Position numbers and translations under genes: made by a program. Under the pieces are notes generated by a model that worked only from the letters and a program-made list of their open reading frames with translations, was not told where the DNA came from and did not search any database. Shown here in pieces: positions 46,843 through 55,316 of a stretch of 64,000 bases of DNA (positions are counted from its first letter, which is position 1; the number at the start of each line of letters is the position of its first letter). Source of the stretch: Lapidilactobacillus gannanensis (lineage in GTDB: Bacteria; Bacillota; Bacilli; Lactobacillales; Lactobacillaceae); contig NZ_RHOT01000004.1 in assembly GCF_003946675.1 (NCBI RefSeq), positions 35,626-99,625 on the forward strand. Reading direction: 5' to 3'.

Positions 46843-46897
46843 AAAAAGTCACCCACAATTCTAAATAGAATTTGCGATAGAATTTGGGTGGCTTTTT
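46843..46897 (+). terminator. Terminator of nox
   Basis: AAAAAGTCACCCACAATTCTA pairs with TAGAATTTGGGTGGCTTTTT around a 14-base loop; A and T runs on both sides allow two-way use. Confidence 0.8.
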
Positions 46898-46914
46898 GGA
46901 TAGTCATTTTTGGG

Positions 46915-47268
46915 AGTGAAGTTCAAAAAGCTAAAACTTGGTGGAGCTGTTGAAACAGAATTGGTGCTGAACGCATTCCGGGCTGCGGGTTGTGGAACGC
47001 GGCGGCCAACATTGATTGATGCCAATTTCAGACCCAAGTTCAAAACCCCTAAAATCTGGTGAAGTTGTTGAAACAAAATTAGTTTTGACTCCATTGCGGG
47101 CTGCGGGTTGTGGAACGCGGCCCGCAACGGAGTTGTCATCCTATTCTGTCCAAAACCAACTTTAGATTTAACCAGCTGATTGCGTCCGCAAGACCGCCCA
47201 GCAACCCCTTCTTCCAATTGGGGAAGACTTGGCACCAATCCACTGTTTTTACTTTTATCCGAATACTA
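46915..47268. repeat. LIR-I, partial copy between nox and galT
   Basis: Two end modules in tandem (AAGTTCAAAA...GGGCTGCGGGTTGTGGAACGC at 46920-47010 and 47035-47120), then CAACGGAGTTGTCATCC and the inverted AAGTCTTCCCCAATTGG block (near 47215). The central hairpin and the large halves are missing. Confidence 0.75.
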
Positions 47269-47274
47269 CTAGGC

Positions 47275-48780
47275 TTAATCTGCCTGCATTGCAGTTATGA
47301 ACTTCCGAAAAGCAGCCTGACCATTAGCGGTCCGTTTGAAGACACCGGCATCTTCAAGGACGCGGGCGAAAACGTGGCCAACTTCTTGTTGCACGATATT
47401 TTCAACGTTATCTGTAGTTAATTGACCTTGATACTTAGCCGCCAATTGGTCGGCCCAAGTTTTATGATAAGCAGCAATTTCGTTGGGTTGTTGTAACAAG
47501 TATTTCTCAACTTCGCGCAATTCTGTTAACAACCGTGCTGGTAAGATGGCCAAGCCCATGACTTCGATCAAACCGATATTTTCACGTTTAATGTGTTGGA
47601 CATCTTGATGAGGATGGAAAATACCATCTGGATATTCAGCTGAAGTTTGATTATCACGTAAAACCAAATCAAGTTGATAATCGCCATCATCATTTTTACT
47701 AGCGATTGGGGTCACCGTATGATGAGGCGTACCATCTGCCGCAAAGGCCTGAATTGATTGACTAGCATCAGAATAGCCTCGCCAAGCATCAAGTACTTCA
47801 GTAGCGGCATTGATCAAGGTGGCTTGGTCAGTACCCATTAAACGAATAACTGACATTGGCCATTTAACCGTACCAAATTTAACATCAGGATATTTGGCCC
47901 AAGCAAACTCATGGTCAATCGGCGCCTTCATCATCGCAAATTTATGACCGCCACCTTGATAATGTTCATGGCTCAGCATCGAGCCGCCAACAATTGGCAA
48001 GTCAGCATTACTGCCAGCCATGTAATGTGGAAACAGGGATAAAATCGTAAACAAGTTGGCAAAAGTTTGCCGATTGATATGCATTGGTTCATGAACCGTA
48101 TCTAAGAAAATACAATGCTCATTAAAATAGGCGTAAGGTGAATATTGAAAACCCCAAGTTTGACCGTTCAAATCAAAGCGAACAATGCGATGGTTACTGC
48201 GGGCAGGATAATTGGCGCGACCTAAGTAACCTTCATTCTCAACGCATAACTGGCAAGCTGGATAAGTAGCAGGCGCCATTTTAGCGGCGGCGGCAATTGC
48301 TTTGGGATCTTTCTCTGGCTTGGCTAAATTGATGGTGATTTCCAAATTACCATAATCAGTGGCCACTTCATATTTAATGTTCTTCGCAATTTGCGAAGTT
48401 TTAACGTAATCATTACGCGTCGACAATTGATAAAAATAATCGGTCGCTGCTTGGGCTGAGTCCTGGTGATAAATCTTCCAGAAATGTTGGTTCACTTCAC
48501 TCGGCAACGGCGTGATGAAATCAAGTAATTGCGCCTCCAGAATGTCTCGCGAACTCTGATCGTCAGTAATTTGTTGCTGACCAATCGCATAATCAACTAA
48601 GGCATTCGCTAAAGCAATCGGTTCATCGGCCGTTTCAGCAACAACCTCGGCAACATCAGCACCGCCAACCAAAGCAAGCAAACGATTTTGCAAATAAACT
48701 CGATCCAAGTCTTGATATTGTTGATTATCCTTAATGATCCAATTTAAAAATGAAAAAATTAAATTTATCTTTGCGGCCAT
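47275..48780 (-). CDS. galT: Galactose-1-phosphate uridylyltransferase, Firmicutes type
   Basis: The 501-residue protein is the long class-II GalT of Firmicutes, which swaps UMP between UDP-glucose and galactose-1-phosphate. Family blocks include NYPARSNHRIVRFDLNGQTW, SHEHYQGGGHKFAMMKA and HPHQDVQHIKRENIGLIEVM (near residue 385-405). Its ATG lies three bases after the galK stop, with GGAGATTG inside galK as ribosome site. Last gene of galE-galK-galT. Confidence 0.94.
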   Translation of the reverse strand: MAAKINLIFSFLNWIIKDNQQYQDLDRVYLQNRLLALVGGADVAEVVAETADEPIALANALVDYAIGQQQITDDQSSRDILEAQLLDFITPLPSEVNQHFWKIYHQDSAQAATDYFYQLSTRNDYVKTSQIAKNIKYEVATDYGNLEITINLAKPEKDPKAIAAAAKMAPATYPACQLCVENEGYLGRANYPARSNHRIVRFDLNGQTWGFQYSPYAYFNEHCIFLDTVHEPMHINRQTFANLFTILSLFPHYMAGSNADLPIVGGSMLSHEHYQGGGHKFAMMKAPIDHEFAWAKYPDVKFGTVKWPMSVIRLMGTDQATLINAATEVLDAWRGYSDASQSIQAFAADGTPHHTVTPIASKNDDGDYQLDLVLRDNQTSAEYPDGIFHPHQDVQHIKRENIGLIEVMGLAILPARLLTELREVEKYLLQQPNEIAAYHKTWADQLAAKYQGQLTTDNVENIVQQEVGHVFARVLEDAGVFKRTANGQAAFRKFITAMQAD

Positions 48781-48783
48781 GAT

Positions 48784-49971
48784 TTATTCAATCTCCAAAT
48801 CAGTTGTTGTAATTTTGTGAGGGCCATCAGCAATACTAGCCTCATAGAAACTAGCTTCATACCCAATTGTTTCAGCATAAACTTGACCGACATTTTTAAT
48901 AAAAGCGGGAATGGCAGCTTGTTTGACTAAAGCAATCGCGCAACCACCAAACCCAGCACCAGTCATTCGGGCACCGAGCACATCCTGCTGTTGCCAAGCT
49001 GTATGCACTAGCGTATCCAACTCAATCCCGGTAACTTCATAATCATATTCCAAAGAAACATGGGAAGCATTGATCAGCCGACCAAACTTCGCTAAGTCAT
49101 GATTTTCCAAAGCCGCTGCTGCTAAAATCGTCCGTTGATTTTCAAAAACCGCATGGCGAGCGCGCTTTAACAACGTCCCATCACCAACTGCGTAACTATA
49201 TTCATCAAAAGTATTTTCATCGAATGCACCTAAGCTGGGCATGTCGCTAACTTTTTGCAAATTAGCCAAAGCTTGTTCGCACTCTGCTCGTCGCTCATTA
49301 TATTTACTATCGCTTAACTTCCGTGGCTTATTGGTATTCATGATCACAATCCGATAATCACCAAGAGCTAGCGGATAATAATGATAGTCCAAGGTATTGG
49401 TGTCGAGGAAAATGGCCTGATCTTTACGGCCCATGCCAATGGCAAACTGATCCATAATTCCAGAGTTAACACCAATATATTGATTTTCAACTTGTTGGCC
49501 TAATTTAATTAAATCTAGTTGAGAACAGCCCATTTGATAAACATCATTTAAAATAGCACCTGTGAGTAATTCAATTGAGCTAGAGGAAGACAATCCTGAA
49601 GCCGCTGGTAAATTACCGTAGAAATAAATATCTAAACCATGGCTAAATTGCTGACCCTGCTTCTGCAAAATGGTAAAAACACCCTTGATAAAGTTAGTCC
49701 AACCATCTGCCTGTTTGAATTTCAAATCGGCCAAGTTAATAATTCGAATGCCTTCATTTTCAAAATTAGCTGAAAACAAATGTAATGTTTGATCAGTCCG
49801 TGGCGCTACCACCGCATAAGTTCCTAAGCTAATTGCTGCCGGGAAAACATGACCACCATTATAATCAGTATGTTCACCAATTAAGTTGATCCGGCCAGGT
49901 GCAAAATAGGATGCCGTTGCTGGCTGATTAAAAGTTTTTTCAAAATTCTGCGTAAGAGTTGCTAAATTCAT
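48784..49971 (-). CDS. galK: Galactokinase
   Basis: 395 residues of the GHMP kinase family. The galactokinase signature GRINLIGEHTDYNGG is at residues 26-40, the ATP loop is LPAASGLSSSSSIE (about 120-133), and the C-terminal motif is ARMTGAGFGGCAIALV. It phosphorylates galactose with ATP. A GAGGCG site is 10-15 bases upstream of the ATG. galE lies upstream across a 410-base gap that contains two RH elements. Confidence 0.95.
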   Translation of the reverse strand: MNLATLTQNFEKTFNQPATASYFAPGRINLIGEHTDYNGGHVFPAAISLGTYAVVAPRTDQTLHLFSANFENEGIRIINLADLKFKQADGWTNFIKGVFTILQKQGQQFSHGLDIYFYGNLPAASGLSSSSSIELLTGAILNDVYQMGCSQLDLIKLGQQVENQYIGVNSGIMDQFAIGMGRKDQAIFLDTNTLDYHYYPLALGDYRIVIMNTNKPRKLSDSKYNERRAECEQALANLQKVSDMPSLGAFDENTFDEYSYAVGDGTLLKRARHAVFENQRTILAAAALENHDLAKFGRLINASHVSLEYDYEVTGIELDTLVHTAWQQQDVLGARMTGAGFGGCAIALVKQAAIPAFIKNVGQVYAETIGYEASFYEASIADGPHKITTTDLEIE

Positions 49972-50134
49972 CTTCGAAAACGCCTCATTTTCTTAAAATT
50001 TATCGCCTAACACGCCTATTTCTTTTTTGCGCCAGGCAACGATTATGTATGACGGCCGAAAAATCCGACCGCTGAGTTAGTAGCTAGGGACTCGCTGATA
50101 ATTATCTGACGTACCCCGTAGTTTTTTGATTTGC

Positions 50135-50260
50135 TAAAACGTGTTCGGGCTGGTAAATGGCTATGCCTAATTTAAATAATGCTTCGATCTGGTTAACACC
50201 AGCTCAAATCATTATTTGAAGTTACGCTACGCCATAAAACCACCAACCCTCACACTCTAT
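50135..50260. repeat. RH hairpin element R6 (galE-galK gap)
   Basis: In minus-strand sense it reads GAGTGTGAGGGTTGGTGG...GGCGTAGCG...TGGTGTTAACCA...CATAGCC...CCGAACACG; middle arms AAATAAT/ATTATTT. The rest of the gap (49972-50134) shows no element. Confidence 0.86.
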
Positions 50261-50264
50261 TTTT

Positions 50265-50384
50265 AAATGTGTTCGGGCTGGTAAATGGCTATGCCTAATT
50301 TAAATAATTGCTCGATCGGTTGTACCGCTCAATTAATTATTTGAAATTAGCCTACGCCAAAAGACCGGCACTCCTCACACTCTA
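50265..50384. repeat. RH hairpin element R7, supplies galE stop codon
   Basis: The minus-strand start of the element, TAGAGTGTGAGG, provides the TAG stop of galE (50382-50384). Apex GCGGTACAACCG; arms AAATAATT/AATTATTT. Confidence 0.87.
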
Positions 50385-51377
50385 TTTTTGATCGTCGTAA
50401 CCTGCCGGATGTTTTTCAGTCCATGTCCATGCAGTCGCAATGATTTTTTCAATATCATCATATTTAGGCTGCCAATGTAGTACTTCACGCGCCTTTTGTG
50501 ATGAGGCAATTAGCGTACTTGGATCGCCAGCACGACGGCCAGCAATTTCGTATGGAATTGGGGCACCGGTTACTTTACGCGCTGCTTCAACAATTTCTAA
50601 GTTTGAGAAGCCAGTCGCTGAACCTAAATTGAAGGCGTTAGAATCATTGCCATCATTTAGATAATTCAATGCAAGAATATGAGCGTCAGCCAAGTCCATC
50701 ACATGAACGTAGTCACGAACGTTGGTCCCATCTTTAGTCGGATAATCGCCACCGAAAATTTGTAATTTTTCGCGTTTACCACTAGCAACTTGTAACACAA
50801 TCGGGATCAAGTGAGTTTCTGGATGGTGATCTTCGCCAATTGAACCGTCAGCCTTAGCACCAGCCACGTTGAAGTAGCGCAAAGCAACCCAACGTAAGCC
50901 GTCAGCGACATCAGCCCAGTGTGCGAATTTTTCCATGACCAATTTACTTTCACCATAAGGGTTGGTTGGTACTTGTGGTGTTGTTTCGGTAATTGGCATT
51001 TCTTTAGCTTCGCCGAAAGTTGCGGCTGTTGAAGAGAAGACAATTTTCTTAACATTATGAGCAATCATCGTTTCTAATAACACGATAAAACCATAATCAT
51101 TATTGTCGAAATACTTCAATGGCTTCTCCATCGATTCGCCAACTAAAGAATTGGCGGCAAAATGAACCACGCCGGTAATTTCTTCTTTTTCAAAAACTTG
51201 ACTTAAAAATTCCCGATCGCGTAAATCACCTTGATAGAATTTCGCTCGGGGATCGATTGCTGCCCGATGACCAGTTACTAAGTTGTCAACAACTACTACT
51301 TTTTGTCCTTGATCCAATAAGCGGTTGGTTGTATGTGAACCAATATAACCAGCGCCACCTGTGACTAAAATTGCCAT
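50382..51377 (-). CDS. galE: UDP-glucose 4-epimerase
   Basis: 331 residues, a short-chain dehydrogenase fold: NAD motif GGAGYIG (7-13), SSTAATFG (115-122) and catalytic YGESK (Tyr141, Lys145). It interconverts UDP-galactose and UDP-glucose. AGGTGATG stands before the ATG. It ends YDDQK, with the stop codon inside RH element R7. Upstream is a 39-base perfect palindrome and the divergent regulator. Confidence 0.95.
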   Translation of the reverse strand: MAILVTGGAGYIGSHTTNRLLDQGQKVVVVDNLVTGHRAAIDPRAKFYQGDLRDREFLSQVFEKEEITGVVHFAANSLVGESMEKPLKYFDNNDYGFIVLLETMIAHNVKKIVFSSTAATFGEAKEMPITETTPQVPTNPYGESKLVMEKFAHWADVADGLRWVALRYFNVAGAKADGSIGEDHHPETHLIPIVLQVASGKREKLQIFGGDYPTKDGTNVRDYVHVMDLADAHILALNYLNDGNDSNAFNLGSATGFSNLEIVEAARKVTGAPIPYEIAGRRAGDPSTLIASSQKAREVLHWQPKYDDIEKIIATAWTWTEKHPAGYDDQK

Positions 51378-51701
51378 TTTGACATCACCTCATAATTTAG
51401 TAAATGGTATAAAATATTTACTAAATATTTTATACCATTTTTTAGTTCAACTTGCAAGTACTCCTTACAAATTTGCTGACCATTCTAAGTTTACTATAAA
51501 AATTAACCCTTAGCCAAAAAACTCAAAATCTTTGTAAAAAGTTGATTTTATCATGACTTTACCATCTTAAACAATTGCCCAAAACCAGCGCTAATAATTG
51601 TGCAACTTGATGAATCAAAATCTGTCGGTTTGTTTGAAAAGTTTACTAAATAATTCTATAATTAAGCTTAAGTAATTACTAAACTAGTTAGGATGTTATT
51701 G
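51378..51701. promoter_or_regulatory. galE-galR divergent control region
   Basis: It contains a perfect 39-base palindrome (51402-51440; arms of 19 bases around a single C) that embeds the galE -10-like TATAAAAT. Several copies of the half-site TTTAGTAAA or TTTACTAAA lie near 51396-51404, 51417-51425 and 51648-51656; another is just after galR at 52700. These are likely operator sites for the LacI-type regulator. Confidence 0.65.
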
Positions 51702-52691
51702 ATGGCAACAATTAAAGATATTGCCGCTCGAGCCCAAGTTTCTCCGGCAACAGTTTCCCGTGTTTTAAATTATGATCAAGACTTATCTGTCACAGATGAT
51801 ACCAAACAACGGGTTTTCGCAGCTGCTGAAGCCTTAAACTATCGCAAAAAAATCCGAGCAGAAAAAACTGCCCAAAAAATTGCCTTACTTACTTGGTACA
51901 ATGAGCAGGAAGAACTTAACGATATTTATTATTTATCAATTCGTTTAGGCGCTGAAGAAAAAATTCAAGCAGCCGGTTTTTCTGTGCAACAGATTTCTCC
52001 TAATCAACCTCTACCTAATTCTGATAATTTCGCTGGAATGATTGCTATTGGTAAATTCAGTCCACAGCAAATTCAAAGTATTAAAGATACTAACCTAAAT
52101 ACAGTCTTTGTTGATTTTAATACGTTAACCTTTGGTTTTGACAGTGTAACAACTAACTTTCATTACCCAGTAAAAAAGATTATTAAATATTTTATGGATA
52201 TGGACATTGAAGATATTGGAATGATTGCTGGGCAGGAGCTTACCAGTGATCATAAATTAAAAATAACTGATCAGCGGCTAACAACCTTCCGTAACATCAT
52301 GCGTGACCACAAATTATTGCATCCGGAGTTTATTTTACAAGGTGCTTTTAGTGTTGACTCTGGGCAAAAGATGATGGCCCAGGCAATTATTGATTTAGGT
52401 GATCAATTGCCCCATGCTTTCTTTGCGGCTAATGACGCCCTAGCAATTGGCGCAATTCGTGCACTCCGGGAAGCCAATATTCCAGTTCCAGAACGAGTTT
52501 CAATTATTGGCTTTAACGACACAACCATTGCCAAGTATTTTAGCCCGCCAATCAGCTCCGTCAAAGTCGATACCAAATTAATGGGTCAAAAAAGTGTTGA
52601 GCTACTACTTGATCGCTTAGAAAACCAACGCGAAACCCCAATCAACTTAAACATTGGGACTGACTTGATTTTACGTGACAGTAGCCGTTAA
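51702..52691 (+). CDS. galR: LacI-family transcriptional regulator, likely GalR
   Basis: The ATG at 51702 gives 329 residues starting ATIKDIAARAQVSPATVSRVLN, the LacI helix-turn-helix. A periplasmic-binding-like effector domain follows (FAANDALAIGAIRAL, ISSVKVDTKLMGQ). Divergent from galE with shared operator-like sites, it most likely controls the gal genes in response to galactose and itself. The ribosome site is weak (TTAGGAT). Shared two-way terminator with rbsK. Confidence 0.85.
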   Translation: MATIKDIAARAQVSPATVSRVLNYDQDLSVTDDTKQRVFAAAEALNYRKKIRAEKTAQKIALLTWYNEQEELNDIYYLSIRLGAEEKIQAAGFSVQQISPNQPLPNSDNFAGMIAIGKFSPQQIQSIKDTNLNTVFVDFNTLTFGFDSVTTNFHYPVKKIIKYFMDMDIEDIGMIAGQELTSDHKLKITDQRLTTFRNIMRDHKLLHPEFILQGAFSVDSGQKMMAQAIIDLGDQLPHAFFAANDALAIGAIRALREANIPVPERVSIIGFNDTTIAKYFSPPISSVKVDTKLMGQKSVELLLDRLENQRETPINLNIGTDLILRDSSR

Positions 52692-52726
52692 TCAAAATAT
52701 TTAGTAAATTTCTCATAATTCAAATT

Positions 52727-52776
52727 AAAAAGCTCGTTGCCGACCTGATTCAATTGGTCAGTAACGAGCGCTTTTT
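52727..52776. terminator. Two-way terminator between galR and rbsK
   Basis: AAAAAGCTCGTTGC pairs with GTAACGAGCGCTTTTT, with an inner ACC/GGT stem; A and T runs flank it. Confidence 0.8.
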
Positions 52777-52783
52777 AGATAAT

Positions 52784-53713
52784 TTATTTTTGATTATCGG
52801 CAAGCGCCGCCAAGATAGCAGCTTGCTGGGGAATTGAAGGTAACGCGCCCATTTGTTGGACCGTTAACGCTGAGGCCTGAGTAGCATATTGTAAAGCAGC
52901 CACCAAATTGCTGAAATCAGGCGTCAATTTTGCCGCTAGCGCCCCAATAAACGTGTCCCCTGCGGCAGTTGTATCAACAACAGGCACAGTCAATCCAGGA
53001 ATAATCCCTTGCTGATCCGCGTACGAATAATAACAGCCAGCAGCACCAAGCGTAATCACCACTGCCGGAATACCCAACTGATGGAAAAATGTCGCCGAAG
53101 CCTGCATTGAAGCTTGATCTGTAATTTGAATTCCGGTTAAACTAGCGCTTTCGGTCTCATTAGGCACAATCAAATCCGTTGAGGCTAACAGCTTAGCAGG
53201 TAAATTAGCGCGTGCTGGCGCCGGATTTAAAATAGTCGGTATTCGTGCCTGATGAGCAATTCGAAATGCGGCTATCGTCGCAGCTACCGGCGTTTCTAAT
53301 TCAGCCACAATGAAATGCTGTTTTTCAATTATGGCTGCTTGAGCTGTCACCGTCGCTGCCGTAAGCAGATCATTGGCACCACTATTAATAATAATGGAAT
53401 TTTGACCTGATGCTTGCAAAAGTACATAAGCTTGCCCAGTCACAGTTGAGCTGGTAACACCAACAGCGCCAATCTCAATTTGATTATCTTGTAACGTTTG
53501 GCGCATCATTTTACCATCAGCATCTGCCCCGACGTTACCAATAAAGGTCGTTTGTGCCCCCGAACGGGCTGCAGCAACGGCCTGATTAGCACCTTTGCCA
53601 CCAGCTGCCGAAGTTAAGCCGGTCATTTTAATCGTTTCCCCGGGTAATGGTAACTGAGGAATTTGTAAAATTCGGTCAACATTAATACTGCCAACCACTA
53701 AGACACGTTGCAT
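52784..53713 (-). CDS. rbsK: Ribokinase, PfkB family
   Basis: 309 residues: VVGSINVDRIL at the N-terminus, AAGGKGANQAVAAARSGA (about 38-55), and the C-terminal catalytic motif DTTAAGDTFIGAL (Asp near 250). It phosphorylates ribose to ribose-5-phosphate, which Rpe and other enzymes pass to the phosphoketolase route. Eight bases after the rpe stop, same operon. No ribose transporter is next to it. Confidence 0.9.
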   Translation of the reverse strand: MQRVLVVGSINVDRILQIPQLPLPGETIKMTGLTSAAGGKGANQAVAAARSGAQTTFIGNVGADADGKMMRQTLQDNQIEIGAVGVTSSTVTGQAYVLLQASGQNSIIINSGANDLLTAATVTAQAAIIEKQHFIVAELETPVAATIAAFRIAHQARIPTILNPAPARANLPAKLLASTDLIVPNETESASLTGIQITDQASMQASATFFHQLGIPAVVITLGAAGCYYSYADQQGIIPGLTVPVVDTTAAGDTFIGALAAKLTPDFSNLVAALQYATQASALTVQQMGALPSIPQQAAILAALADNQK

Positions 53714-53721
53714 AATTTCAC

Positions 53722-54375
53722 CTATTCCTGTTGAAGTTGACTTAAAGCCATAATTGCTGGTGTAATCCCATTTTTAAAAACATATGATCCTGCCACAAGT
53801 ACATTAGCGCCAGCATTAACACACTGTTGCCCAGTCTGATCATTAATCCCGCCGTCGACCTCAATATCAAACTGATATTGGTTGGCTTGTTGAATCCGCT
53901 TGACTTGCGCAATTTTATTTAACATCTCAGGTAAGAATTTTTGGCCACCAAAGCCAGGACTAACCGTCATCACTAACACTTGATCAACAATTGGCAACAA
54001 ATCAGCATAAGTACTAATTGCAGTCCCTGGATCAAAGGCAATTCCAGCCTTTTTCCCCAGACGATGAATTTCTTGAATTTGCCGATAAGGATGATCACTG
54101 GTCTCCGGATGAAAAGTTAAAATATCGCCACCAGCAACCGCAACATCATGAATCACTTGTTCAGGCTGATCAACCATAATGTGACAGTCCAACGTTAATT
54201 CAGTATGTTGCCGCAATTCACCAACGATTTTATCACCGAAATTAATGTTTGGTACATAATGACCATCCATGATATCAACGTGTAAATATTCAGCGGTGGT
54301 CGCTGCAATTTGTTCGATCTGATTCCCTAATTGAAATAAATCTGCACTTAATAACGAGGGTGCAACTACTGGCAT
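53722..54375 (-). CDS. rpe: Ribulose-phosphate 3-epimerase
   Basis: The ATG at 54375 follows AAGGGAG; 217 residues. TIM-barrel epimerase motifs: APSLLSADLF, HVDIMDGHYVPNINFG (about 34-49), LDCHIMVDQP, MTVSPGFGGQKF and EVDGGIN. It makes xylulose-5-phosphate, the phosphoketolase substrate. A second, pathway-dedicated copy (with ribokinase) is plausible, since housekeeping rpe usually sits near other genes. Confidence 0.94.
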   Translation of the reverse strand: MPVVAPSLLSADLFQLGNQIEQIAATTAEYLHVDIMDGHYVPNINFGDKIVGELRQHTELTLDCHIMVDQPEQVIHDVAVAGGDILTFHPETSDHPYRQIQEIHRLGKKAGIAFDPGTAISTYADLLPIVDQVLVMTVSPGFGGQKFLPEMLNKIAQVKRIQQANQYQFDIEVDGGINDQTGQQCVNAGANVLVAGSYVFKNGITPAIMALSQLQQE

Positions 54376-54539
54376 TACCAAAACTCCCTTCAAGATAGCA
54401 TTTCATAACCACATTCACTCTCTTCATTATAACTGTCAGCTACGCAAAACACGACTGAATTCACTAATGATTTGCAAGTTATTCAAAAAGTATGTTTCAG
54501 TCCAGTTTCACCTCTAGTTATTCTCTGAACTGTGGTCAT

Positions 54540-55245
54540 GAAATCTTTGAATCACTTACAGACTTAGTTTAAGGATCGTGAAACCTTTTGAAACAGAATT
54601 AGTTTTGACTCCATTGCAGGCTGCGGGTTGTGGAACGCGGCCGGGATTGATTTGAGCTTATTGCTACGCAACAATCTCAAATACAACCCTTTGTCTAACT
54701 GCTAAAGCAGTAAGACAAATTTGGCTGCTACTCGCAAGCTCGGGCGCAAACAAAAACCATTGGCTGACAACCCGGTCCCTCCATTCCGTCTGGAGTTAAG
54801 TTAGTGATCTTCACTGTTGTAAGTGGTTAAGGCAGTGTTAGTAGGATTGATCAATTTAATTCACTCAGCAATAATAATTGAATAGCAAGACCAAAATAGC
54901 CTGTGTGATGTCTTTCGATTTTATCTCGAAAGATTGTCACACAGGCTTTGTAGTTCACTGCAATCTGATTTTCTTACAGTGGTGCTCAATTCTGTTAGTT
55001 TCATCTGGTGGTGGCTGGGCGATTGGCGTCAGGGAAGGGGGTTTCTTTGCGTACGAGCGATTTTGCGAGAAGCAGTGAAATTATTCTTAACGGTTTACCG
55101 TTTAGAATAAGGCTTGTATTTAAGATTTTTCGTAGAAAAAGCTTAAATCAATGCCCACGCCGTTCCACAACCCGCCGGCCGCAACGGAGTTATTATCTAT
55201 TCTGCCTAATAATAACTTAGATTTAACACGCTGATTGCGCCTATA
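54540..55245. repeat. LIR-J, large mosaic intergenic palindromic repeat
   Basis: Full copy between rpe and xfp (both minus). Side hairpins are at 54690-54719 (TTTGTCT/AGACAAA, inner CTGC/GCAG) and 55081-55110 (TTATTCT/AGAATAA, inner ACGG/CCGT). The central hairpin (54895-54948) has CCTGTGTGATGTCTTTCGA against TCGAAAGATTGTCACACAGG. The right half is nearly identical to that of LIR-D. Confidence 0.85.
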
Positions 55246-55251
55246 ACTAAG

Positions 55252-55297
55252 TAAAAAAACCGAAAAAGAACACAACTGCATTACTACAGTTGTGTCC
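55252..55297 (-). terminator. Terminator of xfp
   Basis: On the minus strand ACACAACTG pairs with CAGTTGTGT, followed by TTCTTTTTCGGTTTTTTT. Confidence 0.85.
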
Positions 55298-55316
55298 TTA
55301 ATCAACTTATCTTAAG

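Noticed and set aside
46861..47421. Frames of 103-125 codons spanning LIR-I and the galT 3' end
   Set aside because: Cys/Pro/Asn-rich nonsense composition; overlap with the well-supported galT frame and with repeat modules.
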